Origin: Turritopsis dohrnii
Taxonomy: Eukaryota; Cnidaria; Hydrozoa; Anthoathecata; Oceaniidae
DNA: 64,000 nucleotides
Reading direction: 5' to 3'
Assembly (NCBI GenBank): GCA_027922465.2
Contig: BQMF02000278.1
Location: 434,001 to 498,000, forward strand
Made by a program: the position numbers and the translations under genes. Shown one piece after another: positions 24,001 through 36,000 of the stretch; position 1 is the stretch's first letter; each line of letters opens with the position of its first letter. The notes below the pieces were generated by a model, which saw only the letters and a program-made list of their open reading frames with translations, had not been told where the DNA came from and did not search any database.

Positions 24001-27000
24001 AATGTTCTCGTCAATTTAAAGCACTGGCAGGGAGTTGTTGAATTTAACAATGTTATTTCTATTATAGCACTAAGAGTAGAAAGCTGTGATCACATTTTGG
24101 AGGTGTCAGTAAGGGCAGTAACAGTAATAACACTACTTCAAACTTTCTATTCAAATTTTAGGTTTTGGTTAAATTTTTCAAATATGCTGATTATATTGAT
24201 GCAAAGGCTGTTGTTAAATGTTTACATTCCCTTCTGCAAGATGAATCATGGAAATACTCACTAATTTTGAAGTTCAATTTATTGGTTGGTGTTTTTTTTA
24301 TTGTTTTTAATAGGCTATTACATTATGTACTGTACATCAAGTTAGTTAGAAAAACGTTAGGCTTTTAAGGCAGTGAACACTCTTTTCCAGAAAATTATTT
24401 TCATTGACAATTGGTGTTAAAAGTTTAGGGTTACTTTGCAATAAAGGTAAATAATTGTTAGGACATAGATTCTAAATAACATTCAGTTATATACCATGTT
24501 AACTTACTGCTATAGAAAACTTGAAAGCTTGAAAAACTGCTTTTGATCATTCAACTTTCTTGAAAATTCATAATCCCATTGTCAGTATTTGTTTAAAGTT
24601 CACTTCCAATTGAAACTTAATTTTGTCAACACTCATGAATACCAAAAGAATGCTGCATTCGGTTTAAAGCATGTTACTGATCATCTTAAAATGAGTGATT
24701 AAACTTAAATTATAAAATTTTACTCTGATTCTTAATGTTCTCTTAATGCAAAACCGATTTGGTGTTGGGCCTATGATTATCCCTAATCAATAATTTCCGC
24801 TAAAGGTTTCAAAACATCATCATGTTAGCTGTTTTTTTATGACAGCAGTTACTAAGCAACACTTGATATTGATTTTAGGTAGATGCATTTGAGAATTTGT
24901 GCTTTCTATTATGGAGCTCCCTGGCAGTTGACAAAGACATGTGTTTGAAGGTTTCCTGTCTTCTGGCAGAAATATATGTGAAACAAGTGAAGCTGCAATT
25001 CAACTTTAAAAAGGTATGCCATATTTCTTATAAACAATAACACAATAGAAAATAATTATGAAAGATTGGCGTACTACTTATTGTTGGTGTCTTCCTTGTT
25101 TTCAGATCTACAAACAATTTTGTAAACACCTTTTAGTGAAGTTGATGTGTGCTAGGTCATACTGTCATAACATTGGATCAAATGGCAAATCCTTTATAAA
25201 GACCATTGATGATATTATCATGGTAATATTTAATGAAAAGTAGGTACTTATGGGTTTCTATTAGGAATTCTTTTTGCTGCACAGAATTTAAAAGAGCATC
25301 GAGCATATTAGGAGAATTGTGTTTTGTGAATTTTCACTTAGCTTCAGCTTTGTTTTTATTTTGCAGGCAACATATTGCTAACCTAAAACTTATATTGCAA
25401 GCACCTAACGTTGAAACACCAACCAAAAAACAGAAAATAGAATGCTATACTGGTGTACTCTTTGACGAGATGAAAGATGGTGATGAAGAGGTATTTTTAC
25501 AGCATGTGATACTCCAAGGGATCAGATATCTCATTGATCATCTCAAAAGCCTTTGAAACAATGGCTGTCATTTAAATGTCACTTCTTAAATCCTTTTTGT
25601 TCTTTCTGTTTTATCTAGATACTGGATTTACTTTTGCCATCGTTACATGTCGTTCTTGATCATTTGGTTCTGGCATCAAGGTAATTTTTCGTAATTTTCT
25701 TTGTTGTTGATTTGGATTGTAATGTAATTCAACATATTCAGTCTGTGTAGTTTCTTTTTGTGTCTTCTTTTAATATAGTGACCAATATCAAAAGTCTTAT
25801 TTCTTTTATACCTAAAGCAAGCCTTTTTACTGGTATCATCTGTGATGAGTAGATATAGTGCAAAAAGAATCTAAAATACAAAATCTAATGTGTATGATCG
25901 TATTACATTGCATTTCCCACGTAATTTGGAATAGCTATCATGGAATTATGCTTCTTACTTAACTACCGTCTAACTCACTGCAGTACTTGAAGCTTCGAAA
26001 ACGAGTTGATTGAACGCAACTGATATCATTTAATACTCTCGTTTCCTAAACAATTTGAAACATAATCAGATAAAGATGATCTAAGTGCTCTTCATCTGGC
26101 CAGTAAATAAGTCGTTTAAAGAATAACCTCTTGAAAGATTGTCTCGAACCTTTTGTAACTTAGATCATTAGGTCATGTATTGAGTCAACTGGAGGAACTT
26201 CAGGTTTTGGTGCATGTTATTGATATACTGAGTTTAAAGGGAATGATGAAAAATGAAAAGAAACAGCTGCTTGCACTCAACACGTTGCATGAACTGTTGA
26301 TTGTCGTTGTCAATCGTGACTTGTACCAGGTAACTGATCCCTTGTCGTTCGTACTTTCCACTGATACCTTTTCAGTTAGGCATTGCATCAGACAGTACTG
26401 ATTTGTATGTATATTGTTATTGTAGTCTGTTGAAGATAAGAACCAAGGCAACAAATACTTCTTATGGATGAAGGATTTATTTGATGCAATGGCGTTAATG
26501 TATATGGAAAGGTACCTTTTTTCTTGATATTGAACATCCTCCCAAAAGGTATTTTCATTATTAGAAGGTTCTTTGGACCTTAAGCTATGATTTATTAAGG
26601 CTTTGTGATATCTTTTTTAGTGACATTAATGTTAAAAAGATAATGGCGGATATATTTGTGTTACTATTGAGAACAAATCATCTTGTATTAGAAGAATCAC
26701 TGAACTTTCTTTGGTGTATTTGTTTACAGAGGGAGGTAAATTATTTTCTTATGCGAAGCTATTTGATAACATTTTCATAGAAACAACAACTAGAGAGATG
26801 TATAAGTGTTTAATTTAAGAAATTATACTTCCCCCTGTGTTTATAAAGCCGTTATTGAAAATCTATGTAACCCTTATTTTGAGCTGATACACTTGTTGAT
26901 GAAAATGATTATGATACTGAATAAAGTTGTGTTTTTCTAACAAGATTATGATCATCCTATCTTAACGGTCACGTTTTGTTTGAAGACATAATGCAGTAAT

Positions 27001-30000
27001 TTTCCTGCTAGACATAACAAGAAATAACACAGTTTGTCTGCATCTTGTTATACAAGAAAATAGATAAAACGTAATATAATGGTTTGGCATTTTGTTTATA
27101 TTATGTTATTATTATCCCATAATCATTAGCAATGCGTAATTTTATTGACAATACTTTACTAAACAGGTAGTGGGGAAGCACGGACACACAAATTGAGCTT
27201 TTGATGGGTATCAGGAATGCATCTAAACATACTGTCAAGAAGGACAGTTTTTTGATGTAATTGTCACCAAGGACAACATATATTAACTAAGCCAACAAGG
27301 ACAGCTATAAGCTTAGTCTGTATCAGTGTGTCAGCCAGGACAGCGTCTAATGAGCTTACTCTGTATCGTCAACAAGCACATCATTCTATCAACTAAGATA
27401 GCTACAAAAAACTTTAACTGTATGAGACAACCAGGACAGATAGGATAAAGTTAATTTTGCAACAAACTGCCACTGCCAACCAGAACAGTTTCTTATACAG
27501 CTAAATTAATTGTAAACAAGGGAAGTGACTGAACTTAATGTGGCCTTTCAATCCACATATTTATCAAAATGACAAAACCTTCATAATATGGGTAGAACTC
27601 CTTTCGTCTCCTCGGCATCACTTTTTCACAGGACTTCTCCTGGCGCTCCTACATTGAGGCAATCGCTAAGTCAGCCTCGATGAAGGTGGGCACCCTTCTT
27701 CGTGCAAGAGCATACCTCAGCCCTGATGCCATTGTTTACCTCTATAAATCTGCTATTCGACCTTGTATTGAGTATTGTTGCCATATCTGGGGTGGTGCAC
27801 CCTCTGATTCTCTAAATCTTTTAGATCGTATCCAGAAAAGAATCTGTAATGCTGTAGGTGATGAACTTGCAAGTAAACTTGACACACTCTCCCATCGCAG
27901 ATCTGTGGCGTCTCTTTGCCTCTTTTATAAATACTTTTACGGAAAATGTTCAACTGAGCTCTCTTCTTTCATCCCTGCATTAAAAACTTTCAAGCGAAAC
28001 ACAAGATATTCATCTAATTGCCATGATCACACTGTCAGCATCCCAAAATCATCAAAAAATTTTTATGAACAAAGTTTCATTCCTCGCTCCTCCACTCTCT
28101 GGAATTCTTTACCCCAGTCTGTTTTTCCTTCTCATTATAATCTTCAACACTTTAAATGTAATGTCCATCGTCACCTTTCCTCCTTGTACCTCAATACACA
28201 TAAGTGGTTTTAAACCTTGTATTGAGCGACTAATTAAAAAAAAAAAAAAAAAAAAGAACTATGTATGCGTAAACAAATAATTGCAAATCCATATAAACCA
28301 ACTGTCATAAATATGAAAATAAATAAAAACCTATTTACTGTCCAAGAGTGCCGTGGACAACTTGGACCTAAAAATACAACCAACAACTCAGGTATGTAAA
28401 CATAGAATTCGCTCCACTACTGACTAAACAAGAAAACATGAAACTCCTAAACACACACAGAATGGACGGGAGGAAAGTGAACTAAAAAATGCAGAGTAAC
28501 TTAAACAGCAGTTAAGACTCATGACTGTGTTCCCCTCCAGTTAACATGCTTTGTTAACATAACATCCATTTTGAAATATTATGTAATCATTTATTGGATA
28601 TTTTTAGGAATGTCATAACTTAAATGCGAGTAAAGAATCGCTACTGTGTGAACTACTTGATACTTACAATAGATTGCACCAGGTAAGAAAGCACATTCAT
28701 GAACCTTGTCACCAGTCTGTTCCAAATACAAAGGTACTTGCAATAGTTCATGTTCTTTTAGCTTGATAAATTTGTTGGAAAACTTTCAATATTGGACAAC
28801 AACAGCCATGTTGGTGCTATCGAGCTACCACCCCAATTTGTGAAAAAGTATGTGATTTTGCTGAAATGGCTTGTCAATTATTGTTCAAGGAAACAACATA
28901 CTTTAAACAGTGAACTTGAAAATGAAAGGAGAAACATAACTTTTAATTGAATAATCTAGCTCAGCAAAGTTAGTTCGTTTAATAGCAGTTGACTGACTGA
29001 TAGTGTGCTTGTCACCAGAGTGACAGGTCTACATTCAAAGTCATACCAGTGACTATATTGACAATCGCCTACCACGTAGTACTCAGCTTGACAACAGTTT
29101 TGATTGGTTGAAGCAATACTGCACCTCACATAGAAAATATAGATGCTCTATCAAGGATCTCCTTTACATGGTCCTCATTGATAACAGTGCAATCAGGACT
29201 GAAGAGGATATCCTACGTGAACATCAGTAAAAGGAAGAGCAAATAGATAAATAATAATTGATTAACTCTGGACTTAAGGATGAGTTTAGAATTTTTTTAA
29301 GCTACTGGTTGAAAACTAAACATTGAAATTGGTGTTATAGATATTCTATAATGGTGTCACGCTTATCAAACAAACAAATTAACGCCATATTGGAGTTGTA
29401 TCATTCAAAATTTGTGGAACTGTGTGCAGAAGGGACAGGTACTTTCATTTCAAATTCTTATCAACATAACGGTAAAGTAAAGTACTGTATCCTAGATCAC
29501 TTAAATGCTCATTAGACTTTGTGTTAAGCAACAGATTGCATTTTGATTTCTAGATCTTTCTCTCAGCAAACTGGAGCAGTTGACATATGTAGCATGGTAC
29601 TTGGTTTTACTTCATGCTTCGGTTATTCCAGAACTGGGCTACATGACGGAAGAACTTCTTAAAACTATCAAAATCCTGAAAGATGTGAATGCTGAAGTAA
29701 AAGAGAAATTGAATAACAAAAGAAAAGGGAATAAATCACGTATGAGGGTAAAGACTATTTCTTTGTTACTTTACTAAGTTAAGTTCTAATCAAAGAAACG
29801 AGCGAATTTATTGCATGATAAATTAACAGAATTATTAAAGATACATGAAAGCCTAATTTTGCATGTCTTGCGAAGTTTGTGAAAGCATAACCCATTTGCT
29901 GTGCATTATTCTAACAATGGAAAAAATCTGAAATTTTGGAAAGTCTGTTGCATCAACATCCTTTTTTATTGATTTACACACACAGTCAGCCCACGAAATT

Positions 30001-33000
30001 CGAAGAATTTTAGGACGGCACGTAAGTGCGAAATTTTGCCGACCTAGGCCTTACTTTAGGTCGGCATTGCCGTTCTCCTTGCTTCCCTGGGTCGGCACAA
30101 CAGGTTTCACCTCATCTGAAATTGCACATTCTTCCCGACACTTTTATTTTTGCAAATCATAGCAACTGACGATTGAAAACTTTGTACAGTCCTGCATACA
30201 CTCAAATTTTACCAATGTAGTATCCTGTTGTTGCTGGCGTTACAAGAAGCAATAACGTGAGCAAGGCGATTTTAAAAATGGCGCATGGTTTGGTGCTAAT
30301 CTCACGGTAGCCATGTAAGGCCCAGTACTCACATGTTAAATTCATATTGAAGGGGATCGGAGATTTAAGAAAAAACGCAGTCATGTATGTAAATAAGTTT
30401 ATTGATACGAACGAAGAATATTGAAGCTGACAATTACAATTACGTTAGGATAAGAAAAAGGAAAATGCCGTGAAAATTGTGTATTTAGGTCGGCAAAATT
30501 TAGCCGACCCCATGCTTGTCTAGGTCGGTTTTCAGGTCGGCATTGCTGAATGCCGACCTGAATTTCGTGGGCTGCACAGTTTACACATAAAGTGATACCT
30601 GTTTACGTTGCATACCAAAATAAAAGGTATGAAATCTAAAGTAAGTGTAACTAAATTAGAATTAAAAATCCGATTTAGACTGGATTTCACTGCATTAATG
30701 TTGGCAAAAGTTAAATATAAAACACTTTAGAAGGACTTTTGAACAATGAACTGTAGACTCAAAAACTTTGTCACAAACCTGTTGGCCAATGTGAACCTCA
30801 AAAAGTCAGCGATTCCCATTGATTAGTAAGGTATTGGCACCTAAACACCACGTTCTATTGGGTGAACAATCCAGTTGTTTCACTTTTCGATTCAATTTAC
30901 AAAATTACTACAATTCTTAAGCTAGAATTAAGGATTCTTTAAACAGTGAGACAGCCAAGTACTTAGCCTTTGAAACAGAGCTTTTGAGATTCCCTTCGTT
31001 GTATAAGTTTGAGACGGAGTCTTTACTGAAAATTACTAGTAACTCCAGAAATTCTTTCTTTGCAATAAGTAACATGATCAGTTCCCTTTCACTGTTTTGT
31101 CAATGCATCACATGTGAAGTTTATCTCTCTCTATCGCATCACCTCACCTGTTTCTCTCAAGGGTAGATTGTCTTGCATCTCCAGCATCATGCAACTTGCA
31201 ACAAACAAGTTTAGTTTATTTTTAAAAGAATTTACATTCGAAGAAGAAGTTGATGGGTTGATAGACACAGAATACATGAGGGAGAAATCACCGAACAAGT
31301 ATCTGGATAATTATTTACAGGTAAGACATGAAGGATTTTGTTTTGTTACGTCAATCGGTTTAGTGTGTACATTATTCTTCTTATTTATGTTTTTATTTTA
31401 TTACTATTTGTGTATTTGTGTATATTTCTTTGCGTCATTACCAGAATGACATGAAGAAAAAATATAGTTGTCAACAAGAAACGTAAATAATATTGCTAGC
31501 TTTTCATTTCTTTGTTGTCGAAACAGATTTTAATAATGGTAGAATTTGATTTATTAAAAACGTTTTTCAATTTTGTTTCATTCAAGTACTGCCTAGTTTT
31601 TGTTGTCTGTTGATGTTGTACGGTGAATGTAAAAATTTCAATTTATACATGCTTGAACCAGAAAAAGCCTTTTGTGGAGTGGACTTTCACACTTATTCTC
31701 AAATAGAAGACTGTACCAGTCCCTAGTTTTTTTTGCGTTTCTGCAGGAAATTGTCTAAGTCCAGTCTGTTTGGGCATAAATAAAAGATGAGTGAACAGAT
31801 CAATATTGCAGAATGTTCCAATTTTTCTTTTTGATTTTCTATGACCATGCTGTTGTTTGTCTGTCCCAACTTCCTTGGTAGATCATCTGGAAGCTTTTTT
31901 CCACTCTTTCCTTATACCAATCTTCAATGTAGCATAAAATAACATAAGAAAAGATTTTAGTGAAACCTCAATATTTTGGCTGTACTTTATTTTATTTTTG
32001 CTTTGTGTAAAATCGTAAATACAATCATGTTGTTTTCTTTCTGGCCCAGCAAGCAGTTCTCTCTCCCAGCAAGCAGTTCTCTCTCCCAGCAAGCAGTTCT
32101 CTCTCAAAAAAAGGCAAACACATTTAATTGAACTGCCATTTTAGTGCTTGGTTTTTAGTTCTGCTTTTGCATTGAGCAATTCAAAATTGATGGAGAAAGT
32201 GAAGAATGGATATCTGCAACCACATCACTTCTTAACGAATTGAATGTTCACGCAGAAGAGAATGACGAGGAATGGAATTCACAAGTAGGTTTCTTACAGT
32301 AGTGGAACGTATCTGTATTTCGCATTTCCAAACCGATTTCGAATAGTTTCTCATAATTTCCTGCAGAATTCTAGTCTAATAATCATGTTAACTGAAACCA
32401 TTGCATAGTCGCTGTTTAAAAAGATTTGAAAAGATTTTCCTCGTTGTCCTTCTTTCTTAATCTTTTCGTTTTATCAGGTAAGTACTGTAATACAACTCTC
32501 AACTGAAACTACCCAGGATCTGCCTATGCTAGTGTTGATGATGTAAATATAGACTTTGTCAGATGTAGTGCACCTTCTCCTGTCCTCTTATAGTTTTTCT
32601 GCATCTCAGAAAGGACTCACAGGAACGCGTTATTCAACCTGTTCACACATAACATTCTTATGTTTTTGGCGCACAATCACTACGCTGTAATTGATTGGAT
32701 CATAAAGAGGTCTTGGATTACCAAGTATGGTTTATGATTCTTTCATGGACTTTCTTTGTATGTCCCAAGCTGAAATTTATTTCTTCTTTTCTTCTAAAGA
32801 AATTATGACTTCTTTAAACAGTGCAGCGTGCTTTGAGATTATCACCCGGTTGCTAAGAAAAGTACTAAAATACTTCACAACTTAGAAGTTACTGGTTACT
32901 AAGGGGTATCTCATATAGTTATCGTTGTGTTAGGTTAAGGCATTGAACATTTTAGTTCTATCGACGTCTCCTCACCAATCTGCTTGGAACTTTACAACAA

Positions 33001-36000
33001 CGTCCACTTCCAAAATGGAATTATTGCAGAAATTAATAAATCGATACAACAAGACGAAATGTTTGTTGACGTGGAAACATTTCGGGATGAGTATGCCCAG
33101 GAAGATAACAAGACAAGCGTTGTCATGGAAATGTGTGAAGAATTCAAAAAATGCAGCAGACTTCAACATAGTTCTCTAGTACAAGCAGCTGTTGTTTTAC
33201 AAGTAAACCAATATGAATTCCAAGCAAGAGCATGTCATTTTTTCTTCTTTGTCAAAATCTTTTTCGTCTTGTTCTTTATTTTAGAAACTTAATCGACTTC
33301 CCCTTGAGTACTTGACATCGGATAATCTTTTGATTCTATCCTTATTCTCGATCAAACTTCAACATTGTTTGACTAAAAAAGAGGTAAGTTGCCGAAATGT
33401 TCTTTTTCAGGGAACTTGTGTTGATCACATGATTGTATACAACCTCTTACCCAAACCCTGTGGCAATCTCTATTGACTAGGGAATCTGTGGTAGATCTGC
33501 AAACATGTTGACATGCCTTGCTCATCAGCTCTCCGTAGATTAGTGAGGCAAAGTTAATTGGAATTAATATTTATGTGTTGTCTTAAGAAAGTGCAAAATT
33601 GTGAAGATCGTGTTGATCTGTCATTATGAAGTCATGTGAGACACTCACATCTCACCTTTTTCTGATGTTTTAGAAATTGCTTCAGAAAGACTGCTTCGTG
33701 TTGATCACTAAAATATGTGACGTCATTTCACATCGCCCTCCTTCGCAGTGTCACTTACCACTGAATCACATGTTCAAAACAAATATGGATTATTACAGTA
33801 AAGTAAGCTTATTATTATTATTATTTCTGTCTAGCGTCAACTTCTCTCCACGAGCGACGATATCCAAGCAATACTTGTACACGTGAGATAAACTTCACAA
33901 TAAAATAACTCAGTTTTAAAATCACCAATTCCAGTCACCAATAAAAAATCTCTGAAATCACGCCAATGATTAACGCCCATCCAAGACACGCACCTCGAAT
34001 AACGCCCATCCATCATGGACATCCACCTCTAGACTTCGATGCGCAATTTTACTTTCGTATTTAAAAGTCTTAATTGCGCATTTATTTCATGCATTTTTAC
34101 TCCCTTTATTTTTTCAGACAGCTTCTGAAGATCCACTAATCGTCCAAGGTCTTGGGAAGATAGCGAAAGCTCTGATCGAAACATCGAAAGACGCTGACGA
34201 AATAACACATCTATGTACCAAGGTAAGGTTAATGTGACCATGGAATCACATAGCTATCCAAACAGTAAGTTTTAAAAAGATGCGTGAAGATTGTGATGCG
34301 TAAATGCAGAAAGTGCAATCACGACCTGTTATTAAAGCGCCTGTGAATGTATTCCTTTTCAAACTTCTACAGCAGGCTGTTCTAAACATATGCGAAAGTA
34401 CTTGGTGTAACCCGGCCCTTAACCGCTATGAGGAAATTTCATAGGTTTACAATTCAAGATGAAGTTAGTATGTATAGCAGTAAAAAGCGTGTTGTTGTTG
34501 TTACATTAGATCGCTTCATCCTTGGAAAGTGAAAAAACTCTGAGGTTGTCTTTAGCACTATGCAACGAAATCTTGTCTGTAGTCGTGCAAGTAGGTTTTA
34601 TTATCTCCTTTGAGCTTACACTTTTTGTGTAATACTACAGATGGTTTTCATGAGTTCTATGGTACTCAACGAGATGCGGAAGAACGGTGGAAACATTGAC
34701 AAGAACGATGATAGACAAGAAATTGAGACATTTTTTAAAAAATTGATTTTTTTTAAATGTTTTAAAAATGTAATGCTACTTTTAGATTGTAACCAACCCG
34801 GTCATCAAGTCGCGAAGAAACAAAATGGCGTACACCTGTGCTCTCCATCTTAGTGACCCAATCGTTGCATTGCTTCATAACACAGAACACACTCCAGATC
34901 TCGTGGGCATTTATACCAGTTTGTGTAAAATTGTCAACCAGTCCGTGCTGAAACTGTGCGTTATATCACCACCTCGGTTTTTGAGACCTAGTTAATTATT
35001 GGCATAGATGTGGTTTGGTGCTGACTGATGTCCTATAATTTGTACACGCAATGTGTCTTAATGTCTAGCTATCGCGTCGTATCGTGTCGTATCGTTTGTT
35101 TTTTCAGGAAAAAAACAAGCATTCTAGAACCACTGGAAGACAAGCTAGTTCGAACGTTTGAAAATCTTGAGGCATTATTATGGAAGGAGGTCTCCTCCTC
35201 GGAGGCACATCTGAATGTTAGAAATGACTTGCGTGTATGTTTTTGTATTTTGTTCAACAGAAACAGGTTGTTTGTAGGGATTTCAAACAAAATTTATATT
35301 AGAGCAGTGATTTCACTTTACATAAATCACCAAATTGACACCTGCTTGTGAAAACATTTTACAATTTTTTCTCAGTACGTATATATCTTGGATGTCATCT
35401 ACCAATCAGGATCTGAATTCGCCCTCCGTCTTCGTGCTCTTTTGCAACAGTCAGAAGCAGACTTAGTACAACGTTTGCAGAAAAAGATGGAGTGTGATAG
35501 TAACGCTGAGGTTTTCTATTCTAATCTTATCACCAGTATTGTGTTACAAGTTGATGAAACGAAGCTGCCCGTGCTGCTGGAGGTACTATCGGACAGTTTA
35601 GTAAGTTCACGCGTTTATTAAGTAGCTACACGCGTTTTTAGATAAAAAAACACGAACCAAATGATGTGTTTCTATAACAAGATGGTGCCATTATGCTATC
35701 TGTATGCTTGAAAAGCTCTTATTTTCGTTTGAATGAATGAGGCATTTTGCAAGAATTTGCTCCTTTAAACCAGACAGAAATTACAAAGTTTTGACTGAAA
35801 ACTAGTTGTGATTGCATCTCGTTCGATAAAACTAGTTGTGATGGTAATCGAGTCAAAGCTTTTTTAATGGAGTTCTTTAGTGGTATGGAGGGTTAGTATA
35901 CCTGGGAACGTTTCCTTATTTGACCAAGATAACAGATTTGCTTTCTCTCACACACTAGACAGGGTTGATGAGAGCGGAGTCTTTCGTGGAAGCTCCTTTA

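Noticed and set aside
27680..28213. Coding exon of URB2
   Set aside because: The protein is the C-terminal part of a LINE polyprotein followed by poly(A), and the flanking URB2 exons join in phase without it.
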